DNA from: Phycobacter sedimenti
Lineage (GTDB): Bacteria; Pseudomonadota; Alphaproteobacteria; Rhodobacterales; Rhodobacteraceae
Direction of reading: 5' to 3'
Assembly: GCF_038148855.1 (NCBI RefSeq)
Contig: NZ_JBBVGR010000010.1
Coordinates: 1 to 64,000, forward strand
Length of the DNA: 64,000 nt
Positions 1-8,935 of the stretch are shown here, piece by piece; positions within the stretch are counted from its first letter, which is position 1; each line of letters opens with the position of its first letter. The translations under genes and the position numbers were made by a program. The notes under the pieces are model-generated. The model worked only from the letters and a program-made list of their open reading frames with translations. It searched no databases and was not told the origin of the DNA.

Positions 1-300
1 CCGCCGGTGAAGGGGGTTCTAGTCCCAACACAAAATACCCGCAACCCTAAAATCAAAGAAAATGGAAGAAAACTGAAAAGTAGTTTTATTTCAGTGTGTT
101 ACCCTCAATTTTTGCGAGAAACTGGCAACCAAACAGGAGATGTCCGGCAGTGATGAGCATGCTGTTCTTCAAGATGCAGACCTCAACCCGGATCATCCAC
201 CGGCTTATCCCAAGACATATCCACAGCGCGCGCTCCGATCCGTCCGAATGCCATGAATCACCGGTCGACTCGGTCTGTTTCGCAACACTCCCCCTTCCTG
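1..300. other. AT-rich intergenic stretch, no gene recognised
   Basis: The first 300 bases are clearly more AT-rich than the rest and I see no convincing gene in them. There is a perfect 7-base inverted repeat (ACTGAAA at 72-78, TTTCAGT at 89-95) that could form a small hairpin. It lies downstream of the minus-strand flavoprotein gene, so it may help end that transcript, but no proper T-run follows it on that strand. Short open frames here lack a ribosome binding site and family resemblance. Confidence 0.5.
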
Positions 301-2346
301 TCAGATGTCCTTCATCAGACGCAGAGCGTCATAGATTGCCGCATGGGTGTTGCGGGCCGAGACGGCATCGCCGATCCGGAACAGCTGGAAGGCGCCGTCT
401 GCGTTCCGGGTTACCTGCTGCGGCGCGCCCGCAATCAGAGCCTCGTGATCCAACTCGCCATGATTGCGGCTGAGCGGTTTCAGGTCGAAGTAGAGATCAT
501 CCAGCGGCAGGGTGCCATAGTTCACCACCACCTGATCGTAATCGGCGGAATAGCTGTGATCGCTGTAATCGGTGCCGATGGTGGCGGTCAGCGTGTTGCC
601 CTTACGCGCGACTCCCAGCAGACGGCGGGTGACGGTGAAGCGCACATCCTTGTCCTGTAGGCTGCGCATGTAGGGCACAAGGTTCATCGCCATGATGTCC
701 GGGGCAAAGACGCGGTCCGGCGTCATCACCTCGACCGTGCTGCCCGCGGCGGCGGCGACTTCGGCCGCCATCAGGCCCGGATGATCGCCGCTTTCGTCAT
801 AGATCAGCACGTTCTGCGCAGGCTTCACATCGCCCGAGATCAGATCCCAGGCCGAGATCACATTTGCGGCTTCCTCCTTGGCCTCGAAGAGATGGCCGTT
901 GGGCTGCCCGCCAGTGGCGACGATCACCACATCGGGGTTGAGGGCGGTCACATCCGCCGCCTCTGCCCAGGTGTTGAAATGGAAACTCACATCGCGCGCC
1001 GCGCATTGGGCCATGCGCCAGTCGATGATGCCGATCATCTCGCGCCGACGCGGGCTTTGCGCGGTGAGCCGCACCTGCCCGCCGGGATCAGCGGCGGCCT
1101 CGAAGACCGTCACAGCATGGCCGCGCTCGGCGGCAACCCGTGCCGCCTCAAGGCCCGCCGGGCCTGCCCCGACGATCACGACCTTCTTTTTCTTATCTGC
1201 GGCCGGTATGTCATGCGGCATGCTCAGCTCTCGCCCGGTGGCAGCGTTGTGAATGCACAGGGCATCCCCCGCCTGATAGATCCGGTCCAGACAATAGGTG
1301 GCGCCGACACAGGGGCGGATATCCTCCTCGCGCCCCTCCATGATCTTTTTCACCACATGGGGATCGGCCATATGGGCGCGAGTCATCCCCACCATATCGA
1401 GAAGGCCCGACGCGACCGCATGGCGCGCCGTCGCCACATCTGGGATACGGGCGGCATGGAAGGTGGGCATGCCGGTGGCCTGTTTCACGGCGCCTGCAAA
1501 ATCAAGATGCGGCGCGGCGGCCATGCCCTGCACCGGGATCACATCGGTCATCGCCGGGTCGGTGTGGATACGGCCCCGGATCACGTTGAGGAAATCCACC
1601 ATTCCAGTCGCGGCAAGGCGTTTGGAGATCTCCAGCCCCTCCTCGGGGGTGATGCCGCCCGCCTGATCCTCATCCGCCGTATAGCGCAGACCGACGATGA
1701 AGTCGCCCCCGACCCGATCCCGCACCGCCTGCAAGACATCCAGCGGCAGCTTCATACGACTTTCGAGGCTCGCACCGCCATAGGGGCCATCGAGATCATT
1801 GGTGAGCGGCGACCAGAACTGGTCCAGCAGGTGGCCGTAGACCTGCAGCTCGATCCCGTCCATGCCGCCTGCCTTCATCCGCTCGGCGGCATCGGCGAAA
1901 TCGGTGATGATCCGCTCAATGTCCCAATCCTCGGCCAGTTTCGGAAAGGCGCGGTGCGCGGGTTCCCGGTGCCGGGTGGAGCTGACCGAGGGCAGCCAGT
2001 CTCCCTTGTTCCAGGTGGTGCGGCGGCCCAGGTGGGTGAGCTGGATCATCACGGCGGCGCCATGCTCATGCACCCGGTCAGTCAACGCCTTGATCCAGGG
2101 CACCACCTCGTCCTTGTAGGCCAGCACATTGTTGAACACCGGCGGGCTGTCCTTGGACACCGCCGCGGAGCCTGCCGTCATGGTCAGCGCCACGCCCGCC
2201 TTGGCGCGTTCAGCGTGATAGGCGGCATAGCGCTCCTTTGGCATGCCGTCCTCGGGGTAGGCCGGTTCATGGCTGGTGGTCATGATCCGGTTGCGCAGGG
2301 TGAGGTGCTTCAGTTTGTAGGGCTGCAAAAGCGGATCATTGGACAT
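301..2346 (-). CDS. FMN/FAD oxidoreductase, dimethylglycine / N-methylproline demethylase-like (DgcA/TMADH family)
   Basis: This 681-residue flavoprotein has the layout of trimethylamine dehydrogenase and 2,4-dienoyl-CoA reductase: an old-yellow-enzyme TIM barrel binding FMN (about 1-340), a cysteine cluster, then an FAD/NAD(P)-binding half starting at the GAGPAG motif (residues 393-398). The cluster reads C346, C352, C364, with alanine at 349 where a fourth [4Fe-4S] cysteine is expected. Relatives demethylate dimethylglycine or N-methylproline oxidatively. It lies 70 bases behind the MttB-family gene on the same strand, so the two probably form an operon taking methyl groups off a quaternary amine. 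The flavoprotein class is seen; the substrate is inferred from context and not proven. Confidence 0.85.
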   Translation of the reverse strand: MSNDPLLQPYKLKHLTLRNRIMTTSHEPAYPEDGMPKERYAAYHAERAKAGVALTMTAGSAAVSKDSPPVFNNVLAYKDEVVPWIKALTDRVHEHGAAVMIQLTHLGRRTTWNKGDWLPSVSSTRHREPAHRAFPKLAEDWDIERIITDFADAAERMKAGGMDGIELQVYGHLLDQFWSPLTNDLDGPYGGASLESRMKLPLDVLQAVRDRVGGDFIVGLRYTADEDQAGGITPEEGLEISKRLAATGMVDFLNVIRGRIHTDPAMTDVIPVQGMAAAPHLDFAGAVKQATGMPTFHAARIPDVATARHAVASGLLDMVGMTRAHMADPHVVKKIMEGREEDIRPCVGATYCLDRIYQAGDALCIHNAATGRELSMPHDIPAADKKKKVVIVGAGPAGLEAARVAAERGHAVTVFEAAADPGGQVRLTAQSPRRREMIGIIDWRMAQCAARDVSFHFNTWAEAADVTALNPDVVIVATGGQPNGHLFEAKEEAANVISAWDLISGDVKPAQNVLIYDESGDHPGLMAAEVAAAAGSTVEVMTPDRVFAPDIMAMNLVPYMRSLQDKDVRFTVTRRLLGVARKGNTLTATIGTDYSDHSYSADYDQVVVNYGTLPLDDLYFDLKPLSRNHGELDHEALIAGAPQQVTRNADGAFQLFRIGDAVSARNTHAAIYDALRLMKDI

Positions 2347-2416
2347 CTTGTTGTCTCTCCTGCCGGGCGTGTCGTTTGCGGGAATGGTGGGACGGATCAG
2401 GGGTCATAGGAAGGGG

Positions 2417-3979
2417 TCAGTACCAGGCGTCGGCCACTTCGGCCTTCTTGCGGGCGATGAAATCGCGCAGCGCCTCGTCCACGCCTTCATCCAGCGGCGG
2501 CGCCTCATAGGCGGCCAGCTGCGCCTTCCAGCGGGCATTGGCGCGACTGGCGGCATCGATGCCGCCCTTCTCGTCCCAGGTCTCCCAGGGCTGGTGGTCG
2601 TCCACGGCGCTGTCCCAGTAGGCGGTCTGGTAATGGCGCAGAGTATGCTGGGTCGAGAAGAGGTGCTCTCCGGGCCCCCCTTCGGCAAGGGCGTCAAAGC
2701 CCAGCGTGTCCTCGTTCACTTCGAAGCCCTTCAGATAGGCATGCAGCGCACCACAGAGATCCGCATCCAGAATGAACTTCTCGTAGGACATGGAAAGCAG
2801 CCCATCGAGGAACCCCGCCGAATGCAGGATGTAGTTTGCGCCGCTCTGCACCGCCGACATCATCGACATCATCGACTGCTGCATCGCTTGGGCATCGGGC
2901 CGTTTCGAGGTCGAGAAATTCCCGGCGCAGCGCAGGGGCAGATTCAGCCGCCGCGCCAGCTGCCCCATGGCCAGCGAGGCGAGAGCCGGTTCCGGCGTGC
3001 CAAAGGTGGGCGCGCCCGAGCGCAGCGACATCGAGCTGATGAAGGAGCCAAGAATGGCCGGGGCGCCGGGGCGCACCAGTTGGGTGATCGCGCAGGAGAC
3101 CATGGTTTCGGCCAGGCATTGCGCCAGCGATCCGGCCATGGTCAGCGGCGAGACCGCCCCGCCCAGGAGGAACGGCAGATGGATCGACCCCTGCCCCGCC
3201 GCCGCATAGGCGCGGATCCCGCGCGAGGTGATCCCGTCGATCACCAGCGGCGAGGTGGTGTTGAAATTGCCCATGATGACGCAGTTCTGATCGACAAAAT
3301 CGGCCCCGAACAGGATGCGGCACATCTCGATACTGTCCTCGGCGCGCTCGGGCGCGGTGATCGAGCCCAGAAAGGCGCGGTCGGAATAGCGGATATGGGC
3401 ATAGACCATATCCAGATGGCGCTTGTTCACGGCGATATCTGTGGGCTCGCAGATGGTGCCGCCGGAATGATGCAGGTTCGGGCTCATCTGCGCCAGTTTC
3501 ACGAAGTTCTGGAAGTCTTCGATGGTGCCGTAGCGGCGCCCATTGTCCAGATCCATCACGAAAGGCGAGCCGTATGAAGGCGCAAACACCATGGCATCGC
3601 CACCGATCTCCACCGTGTTGGCCGGGTTACGGGCATGTTGGGTGAACCGCGCGGGCGCGGTCTTCAGGATCTCGCGGATCATGCCCGGCGCGAATTTCAG
3701 GTTCCAGCTGTCCTTTGTCAGCTCACTCACCTCGGCGCCCGCGGAGCGGAACAGGGCAACGGTTTCGGGATCCTCGCGGAACTCGATCCCGATCTCGGCC
3801 ATGATGCGCTCGGCCGTCGCCTCGATCTGCGCAAGGCTTTCCCCAGACAGGATATCATAGGTGGGAATCTTGCGGCTGATGTAAGAGACGCGCAGATGAT
3901 CGTTCTGTCCCGCCGCGCCGGTGCGCTGCGCACCGCGACGCCCCCGCCTGCCGCGCGCCTTTTCCACAAGTTCCGCCAT
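2417..3979 (-). CDS. trimethylamine methyltransferase (MttB) family protein, non-pyrrolysine type
   Basis: This 520-residue protein belongs to the MttB/COG5598 superfamily, recognisable from the N-terminal segment around DILSGESLAQIEA and the later AQxxM-rich barrel. It is read through without an in-frame amber codon, so it is the pyrrolysine-free branch, whose known members demethylate glycine betaine, proline betaine or carnitine and pass the methyl group to a corrinoid protein. The N-terminus is basic (RGRRGRRG). An AG-rich ribosome binding site (GGAGAGGG) precedes the ATG. It is the first gene after the TetR operator and is followed by the demethylase-like flavoprotein. No corrinoid protein or corrinoid:THF methyltransferase lies in the window, so the methyl acceptor is unknown. 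Confidence 0.9.
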   Translation of the reverse strand: MAELVEKARGRRGRRGAQRTGAAGQNDHLRVSYISRKIPTYDILSGESLAQIEATAERIMAEIGIEFREDPETVALFRSAGAEVSELTKDSWNLKFAPGMIREILKTAPARFTQHARNPANTVEIGGDAMVFAPSYGSPFVMDLDNGRRYGTIEDFQNFVKLAQMSPNLHHSGGTICEPTDIAVNKRHLDMVYAHIRYSDRAFLGSITAPERAEDSIEMCRILFGADFVDQNCVIMGNFNTTSPLVIDGITSRGIRAYAAAGQGSIHLPFLLGGAVSPLTMAGSLAQCLAETMVSCAITQLVRPGAPAILGSFISSMSLRSGAPTFGTPEPALASLAMGQLARRLNLPLRCAGNFSTSKRPDAQAMQQSMMSMMSAVQSGANYILHSAGFLDGLLSMSYEKFILDADLCGALHAYLKGFEVNEDTLGFDALAEGGPGEHLFSTQHTLRHYQTAYWDSAVDDHQPWETWDEKGGIDAASRANARWKAQLAAYEAPPLDEGVDEALRDFIARKKAEVADAWY

Positions 3980-4013
3980 GTCGCGCCCTCTCCGGTGGTT
4001 ACGATCGCCATTC

Positions 4014-4050
4014 TTGACACTACTGTCAATTCAGCATTCACTACCGTCAA
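4014..4050. promoter_or_regulatory. probable TetR operator between divergent genes
   Basis: A 16-base palindrome with perfect 6-base arms, TTGACA-CTAC-TGTCAA, sits at 4014-4029. Its right half recurs as CTACCGTCAA at 4041-4050, 21 bases (two helical turns) further on. It lies in the gap between the MttB-family gene and the tetR gene, where a TetR repressor normally binds, and TTGACA could itself be part of a -35 element. Confidence 0.7.
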
Positions 4051-4080
4051 CTCCAATTGCGTCACGGGAATGTCGCTGCC

Positions 4081-4719
4081 ATGCCACATGCCATGAGCCC
4101 GCCCCAGATCATCCAGCCCCCCTCGCGACCGGCCACCACCGAGGAGGCCTGGCTGACGGCGGCTTACGACGTGCTGACCACCCAAGGGGTTGAAGCGGTG
4201 AAGATCATGCCGCTGGCCAAGCGGCTTCAGGTCTCGCGCACCAGTTTCTACTGGCATTTCAAGGACCGTGAGGCCCTGCTCGAAGCGATGATCCGCCACT
4301 GGGAGGACAAGAACACCGGCACGCTGGTGGCCCGCACCGAAGCCTATGCGGAGAACGTCTTTGAGGCGGTGTTCAACCTTTTCGACTGCTGGCTCGACCC
4401 GCAGCTTTTTGATTCAAGGCTTGATCTGGCGATCCGCAACTGGGCGCGCAGCGACCCGGCCCTGCAGGCGCGGCTGGACAGGGCCGATGGGCAGCGCCAG
4501 CAGGCGATGACCGACATGCTGATGCGCTTTGGCTATGACGCCGAAGAGGCCGAGGTCCGCGCGCTGACCATGATCTACACCCAGATCGGCTATATCTCGA
4601 TGCAGGTGCACGAGGATGAGGCCCGACGCCTTGCCCGGATGCCCGCCTATATGGAGGTCTTCACCGGCAAACGGCCCGCGCAATCGGACATCGACCGCTT
4701 CATGGCGCGCCATCGCTGA
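4081..4719 (+). CDS. TetR/AcrR family transcriptional regulator
   Basis: A 212-residue regulator with an N-terminal TetR helix-turn-helix: the helices run from about AAYDVLTTQG to LAKRLQVSRTSFYWHFKDREALL, the typical recognition helix and its YxHF signature. The C-terminal half should be the ligand-binding and dimer domain. It is transcribed away from the MttB-family operon and the shared gap holds a good palindrome, so it most likely represses that operon and itself until an amine or betaine appears. I chose the ATG at 4081 (weak GGGAA upstream); ATG 4093 is an alternative, and the TTG at 4057 would put the start almost against the operator. Confidence 0.88.
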   Translation: MPHAMSPPQIIQPPSRPATTEEAWLTAAYDVLTTQGVEAVKIMPLAKRLQVSRTSFYWHFKDREALLEAMIRHWEDKNTGTLVARTEAYAENVFEAVFNLFDCWLDPQLFDSRLDLAIRNWARSDPALQARLDRADGQRQQAMTDMLMRFGYDAEEAEVRALTMIYTQIGYISMQVHEDEARRLARMPAYMEVFTGKRPAQSDIDRFMARHR

Positions 4720-4770
4720 CGGCTGCATCAGGAAACAGCGCCCCTGGCCGGGGTATTTACACAGAGGGCT

Positions 4771-5649
4771 TCAGGACAGGTTGGTAAACACGGATCTGTT
4801 GCTGCGAAACCAGGGCTCCAGAACATCTTTCATCGCCGTCACCTTGGCCGATCCCTGCAGGTCCCGGTGACTCAGCAGCCAGATCGGCGCATAGGGCTGC
4901 AGCGTCAGATGCTGCAAGGGCACCAACCCCGGATAGGCCCGCGACAGAAAGACCGGCATCCGCAGCGCCCCCATGCCTGCCAGCGCTGCTGCAATCATGC
5001 TCGGCATGTCATCAAGCCGTGCGCGTACGCGGATATCGGGATGGGTCTTGCGTGCGGCAAGCGGTGGCGCCTCATGACCGGAGTATAGCACCCAGTCGAG
5101 GGGAGCTTGCGGGGTCTCGGCGGCGGCTTTTGCAATGTCCGGCAAGGCAAAAATGCCGCTCATCTGCTCGACCAGCTTTCGGCCCACCAAGGTTTCCTGC
5201 GGCTGACGGCTGATCCGGAGCGCAAGATCCGCCTCGCGCCGCGACAGGTCCAACACACCGTTTGACGCCAGGACTGTCAGCTCCACCTGCGGATGCAATG
5301 CCGTAAACTCGGCCAGCAACGGTGCCAGCAGCGTCTGGATCAACAAGGGCGGGGCGGTCAGGCTCAAGGGACCGGTCAGATCCCGAGCCCTGCCGGACAG
5401 GCGGCGCAGCGCGGCCTGTTCCTCTGCCTCCATCCGGCTGGCAGCCTGCGCAATCTCAAGCGCCTCTTCCGTAGCATGATAGCCCTCGGGCCGACGTTCG
5501 AACAGCGGGCGGCCCAGCGCGTCTTCGGCGCGGCGGATCCGGCGGGCAACGGTGGTGTAGGTCAGGCCCAGCTCTGCCCCGGCCTCGGTCAGGCTACCGC
5601 CCCGCACTAGGGCCAGCACGGTCTGCATATCGTCCCAGCTGATCTTCAT
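4771..5649 (-). CDS. LysR family transcriptional regulator
   Basis: A 292-residue LysR protein. The winged helix-turn-helix is at the N-terminus (GGSLTEAGAELGLTYTTVARR), followed by the linker helix and a substrate-binding domain with the usual SLTAPPLL-type strand. The start is set at ATG 5649, giving MKISWDDMQ; longer readings add a cysteine-rich unlikely leader. It is divergent from the small DUF1330 gene with 97 bases between them and a CATGCG-N11-CGCATG dyad in that gap, so it may control that gene. The inducer is unknown. Confidence 0.9.
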   Translation of the reverse strand: MKISWDDMQTVLALVRGGSLTEAGAELGLTYTTVARRIRRAEDALGRPLFERRPEGYHATEEALEIAQAASRMEAEEQAALRRLSGRARDLTGPLSLTAPPLLIQTLLAPLLAEFTALHPQVELTVLASNGVLDLSRREADLALRISRQPQETLVGRKLVEQMSGIFALPDIAKAAAETPQAPLDWVLYSGHEAPPLAARKTHPDIRVRARLDDMPSMIAAALAGMGALRMPVFLSRAYPGLVPLQHLTLQPYAPIWLLSHRDLQGSAKVTAMKDVLEPWFRSNRSVFTNLS

Positions 5650-5650
5650 G

Positions 5651-5673
5651 CATGCGTTTTTGCATATCGCATG
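5651..5673. promoter_or_regulatory. candidate LysR binding dyad
   Basis: CATGCG at 5651-5656 and CGCATG at 5668-5673 form a perfect 6-base inverted repeat with an 11-base spacer, immediately upstream of the LysR start codon and facing the DUF1330 gene. Spacing and position fit a LysR-type autoregulatory site. This is inference from symmetry and location only. Confidence 0.45.
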
Positions 5674-5746
5674 TCGATAATCACGCGTTTTCTGGCAGCG
5701 CCCTGTTTGGCAATCAGAACCGGCAACACCACCAGAGGAGGCCACC

Positions 5747-6028
5747 ATGGTCTATGCCTACGTCAATCTCAGCGTCACTGATGAAACCACCTTCGCCGCC
5801 TACCGGGAGCAGGCAGGCGCAGCCCTCGCCAAACACGGTGCACGGGTCGTCACCTCCAGCCCCCAGCAAAGCGTGATCGAAGGCAGCCGCGATGCGACCG
5901 GGCGCGGCGTCATCCTCGAATTTGACACCAGCGAAGCTGCGCTTGGCTGGATCAATGACCCGGAACTCAAAGAGGTGCACGCCCTGCGTCAGGCCTCCGG
6001 AGACAGTGCAATCACGCTTTTGGCCTGA
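5747..6028 (+). CDS. DUF1330-like small dimeric alpha-beta protein
   Basis: A 93-residue protein with the DUF1330 / ferredoxin-like fold pattern: an initial strand MVYAYVNLSVTD, an amphipathic helix with the Y-x-E-Q-A motif, GARVVT and a terminal helix from SEAALGWINDPEL. Such proteins are related to antibiotic biosynthesis monooxygenases, but most have no known activity. A strong ribosome binding site (GAGGAGG) lies just before the ATG. The divergent LysR gene is the likely regulator. No substrate can be inferred. Confidence 0.75.
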   Translation: MVYAYVNLSVTDETTFAAYREQAGAALAKHGARVVTSSPQQSVIEGSRDATGRGVILEFDTSEAALGWINDPELKEVHALRQASGDSAITLLA

Positions 6029-6099
6029 CTCCCCTGCCCGCGCAGCGCCACAAGGATGGCGACTTTGCGCAACCGCGGCGCGCATCGCGCGGCGCCACC

Positions 6100-6134
6100 A
6101 AAAGCGCGGGCGCGGAGCATTCTGCTCTGCGCCC
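6100..6134 (-). terminator. intrinsic terminator of the formate dehydrogenase operon
   Basis: A 12-base stem (GGGCGCGGAGCA at 6108-6119 with TGCTCTGCGCCC at 6123-6134, one G-T wobble) with a 3-base loop is followed on the minus strand by GCGC and then TTTT (6103-6100). It lies 24 bases after the fdhA stop codon. Confidence 0.75.
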
Positions 6135-6157
6135 GCCTGCCAATTCGCAAAAGGTGC

Positions 6158-8932
6158 TTACTCTGCCGCGATCTGGCCGTCGGCCTTTTCGACCCGCACC
6201 GCCGAGAACTTGAACTCCGGGATCTTCCCGTACGGGTCCAGCGCCGGATTGGTCAGGATATTGGCAGCAGCTTCCACATAGGCGAAAGGCACGAACACCA
6301 TATCTTCGGACACCGCGCGATCCGCGCGCGCCATGATCTCGATCGAGCCGCGCCGTGTGGTCAGACGAACCATCTCTCCGGCCGCCACCCCCATCTTGCG
6401 AAGGGTTTTCGGGTGCAGCGAGCAGTTCGCCTCAGGCTCCACGGCATCGAGCACCATGGACCGTCGCGTCATGGATCCCGTGTGCCAGTGTTCCAGCTGC
6501 CGCCCGGTGGTCATGATCATCGGGAAGTCCGCATCCGGCGCCTCGTCCGGCGGGATCACGGCGGCAGGGGTAAAGCGCGCGCGCCCCTCGGCCCTCGGGA
6601 AACCATCGCCAAAGACCACTGCCTGACCAGGGTCTTCGGGCGAGAGCGACGGGTAGGTCACGCTCTCATGCTCCAGCCGCTCCCAGGTGATATTGTCGAG
6701 CGAGGGCATGTTGAGCTTCATCTCGGCAAAGACCTCGGACACATCCGCATAAACCCAGGGCAGACCGACCCGTTGCGCCAGATCCACGGTGATGCGCCAA
6801 TCCTCGCGCGCCTCGCCCGGCGGCACCACTGCGGGGCGCACCCGCTGCACCTGCCGGTTGGTGTTGGAGACCGTGCCGTTCTTTTCATAAAGCGCCGAGG
6901 CGGGCAGGATGATATCGGCATAATTCGCCGTCTCGGTCAGGAAGATATCCTGCACGATCATCAGATCCAGCTTTGCAAAAGCCTCGCGGGCGTGATCGGC
7001 GTCGGGGTCGGACATCGCCGGGTTTTCGCCCTGGATGTACATGCCACGGATGTTCCCTGCGTAGACCTGATCGACGATCTCGGTCACGGTGAGGCCCTTC
7101 TCGCTGGAGAAATCCCCGCCGCCCCAGACATCCGTGAAGCTCTTGCGCACATCGTCTGACGTCACAGTCTGATAATCCGGCAGGAACATCGGGATCAGGC
7201 CCGCGTCCGAGGCGCCCTGCACGTTGTTCTGTCCGCGCAAAGGATGCAGACCGGCGCCGGGTTTGCCCACATTGCCGGTCATCAGCGCCAGCGAAATCAG
7301 GCAGCGCGAATTGTCGGTGCCGTGAATGTGCTGGCTGACGCCCATGCCCCAAAAGATCATCCCCGCCTCAGCGCCCGCAAACAGGCGCGCCACGCGGCGC
7401 AGCTGCTCCGGCTCGATACCGCAGATCGGGCTCATCGCCTCTGGCGTGAACTGGCGCAGGTGCTCTTTCTCTGCCTCCCAGTTCTCGGTCCAGCGGTGGA
7501 TGTACTGGCTGTCGTATAGCTCTTCCTCGACGATCACGTTCATGATCGCGTTCAGCATCGCCACATCGGCGCCGGGGCGGAATTGCAGCATCTCGGCGGC
7601 GTGGCGTTTGAGGCCCACGCCGCGCGGGTCCATCACGATCAGCTTGCCGCCGCGTTTGGCGAATTGCTTGAAATAGGTCGCGGCAACCGGGTGATTTTCG
7701 ACCGGGTTGGCCCCGATCACGATGGCCACATCGGCGTTTTCGATCTCGTTGAAGGTCGCCGTCACCGCGCCCGAGCCGACGTTCTCGATCAGCGCCGCCA
7801 CGGATGAGGCATGACACAGCCGGGTGCAGTGATCGACGTTGTTATGGCCGAACCCCTGGCGGATGAACTTCTGAAAGAGATAGGCCTCCTCATTGGTGCA
7901 TTTGGCCGACCCGAACCCCGCCACGCTGCGCGGATCTGCATCCCGCAACTGTCGCAGGCCCTTGGCGGCCAGATCCAGCGCCTCGTCCCAAGTGACTTCA
8001 CGGAAATGGGTGGCGAGGTTGCCGGGGTCCACGTTCAACCCCTTCGCGGGCGCGTCTTCGCGGCGGATCAGCGGTTTGGTCAGCCGGTGCGGGTGGTGGA
8101 TATAATCAAAGCCAAACCGCCCCTTGACGCAAAGCCGCCCTTCATTGGCGGGGCCATTGATGCCTTCGACATATTTGACCTTGCCGTCCTTCACCTTGAG
8201 GGAAACCTTGCAGCCCACCCCGCAGAAGGGGCAGACACTTTCGGTCTCAGAGTCGTAATCCCTGCTGTCGCCCTGCTGGGCATCATCCATCACGCTGGCA
8301 GGCATCAGCGCACCCGTGGGGCAGGCCTGCACACATTCACCGCAGGCCACGCAGGAGGACGCGCCCATGGGGTCAGAAATATCAAAGGTCGGATAGGCAT
8401 CATGTCCACGCCCGGCCATGCCGATCACATCGTTGACCTGCACCTCGCGGCAGGCGCGCACGCACAGCCCGCAGGAGATACAGGCATCCAGGTTCACGCG
8501 CATCGCGACGTGGCTGTCATCAAGCAGTGGAATGCGGCCTTCTTCCAGTTTCGGGAAACGCGACTCCGAAACCCCGTTTAGCTCGGCCATATCCCACAGG
8601 TGTGAAGACTTATCGTGCGCCTCTTCCTGCTTGGGCTGATCGGCGACCAGCAGCTCCATCACCATCTTGCGGGCGTTCGTGGCGCGGGCGTTGTTGGTGG
8701 TGACCACCATGCCTTCACTGGGTTCGCGAATGCAGGAGGCCGCCAGCGTGCGTTCGCCCTCGATCTCGACCATGCAGGCGCGGCAGTTGCCATCGGGGCG
8801 ATAACCCGGTGCGGGCTTGTGGCACAGGTGCGGGATTTTGAGGCCCCGGCCATTGGCGACTTCCCAGATGGTCATGCCCGCCTCGGCGGTGACCTCTTCG
8901 CCATCAAGGGTAAAGGTGATTTTCGCGGACAT
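6158..8932 (-). CDS. NAD-dependent formate dehydrogenase catalytic (alpha) subunit
   Basis: This 924-residue subunit oxidises formate to CO2 on a bis-MGD molybdenum or tungsten centre and passes electrons through iron-sulfur clusters to the diaphorase subunit. Domains in order: a [2Fe-2S] ferredoxin domain (C37, C50, C53, C67), two 4Fe-4S ferredoxin motifs (CISCGLC and CVACGEC, about 155 and 198), the CPFCGVGC cluster at the start of the molybdopterin fold, and the catalytic pair C373-H374, so the metal ligand is cysteine and not selenocysteine. The gene follows fdhB by 3 bases. Length and partner match the soluble two-subunit enzyme of Methylobacterium FDH1, slightly shortened. No fdhD or small delta subunit is present here. 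Confidence 0.95.
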   Translation of the reverse strand: MSAKITFTLDGEEVTAEAGMTIWEVANGRGLKIPHLCHKPAPGYRPDGNCRACMVEIEGERTLAASCIREPSEGMVVTTNNARATNARKMVMELLVADQPKQEEAHDKSSHLWDMAELNGVSESRFPKLEEGRIPLLDDSHVAMRVNLDACISCGLCVRACREVQVNDVIGMAGRGHDAYPTFDISDPMGASSCVACGECVQACPTGALMPASVMDDAQQGDSRDYDSETESVCPFCGVGCKVSLKVKDGKVKYVEGINGPANEGRLCVKGRFGFDYIHHPHRLTKPLIRREDAPAKGLNVDPGNLATHFREVTWDEALDLAAKGLRQLRDADPRSVAGFGSAKCTNEEAYLFQKFIRQGFGHNNVDHCTRLCHASSVAALIENVGSGAVTATFNEIENADVAIVIGANPVENHPVAATYFKQFAKRGGKLIVMDPRGVGLKRHAAEMLQFRPGADVAMLNAIMNVIVEEELYDSQYIHRWTENWEAEKEHLRQFTPEAMSPICGIEPEQLRRVARLFAGAEAGMIFWGMGVSQHIHGTDNSRCLISLALMTGNVGKPGAGLHPLRGQNNVQGASDAGLIPMFLPDYQTVTSDDVRKSFTDVWGGGDFSSEKGLTVTEIVDQVYAGNIRGMYIQGENPAMSDPDADHAREAFAKLDLMIVQDIFLTETANYADIILPASALYEKNGTVSNTNRQVQRVRPAVVPPGEAREDWRITVDLAQRVGLPWVYADVSEVFAEMKLNMPSLDNITWERLEHESVTYPSLSPEDPGQAVVFGDGFPRAEGRARFTPAAVIPPDEAPDADFPMIMTTGRQLEHWHTGSMTRRSMVLDAVEPEANCSLHPKTLRKMGVAAGEMVRLTTRRGSIEIMARADRAVSEDMVFVPFAYVEAAANILTNPALDPYGKIPEFKFSAVRVEKADGQIAAE

Positions 8933-8935
8933 GGC

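Noticed and set aside
11..30. tRNA T-arm-like GGGGGTTCTAGTCCC at the window start
   Set aside because: Stem pairing fails beyond three base pairs and no acceptor or anticodon arm is visible.
781..2409. Long plus-strand open frame opposite the flavoprotein
   Set aside because: It is the mirror of a high-GC gene with strong third-position bias, has no family motif and is rich in histidine, arginine and glycine; the minus-strand gene is clear.
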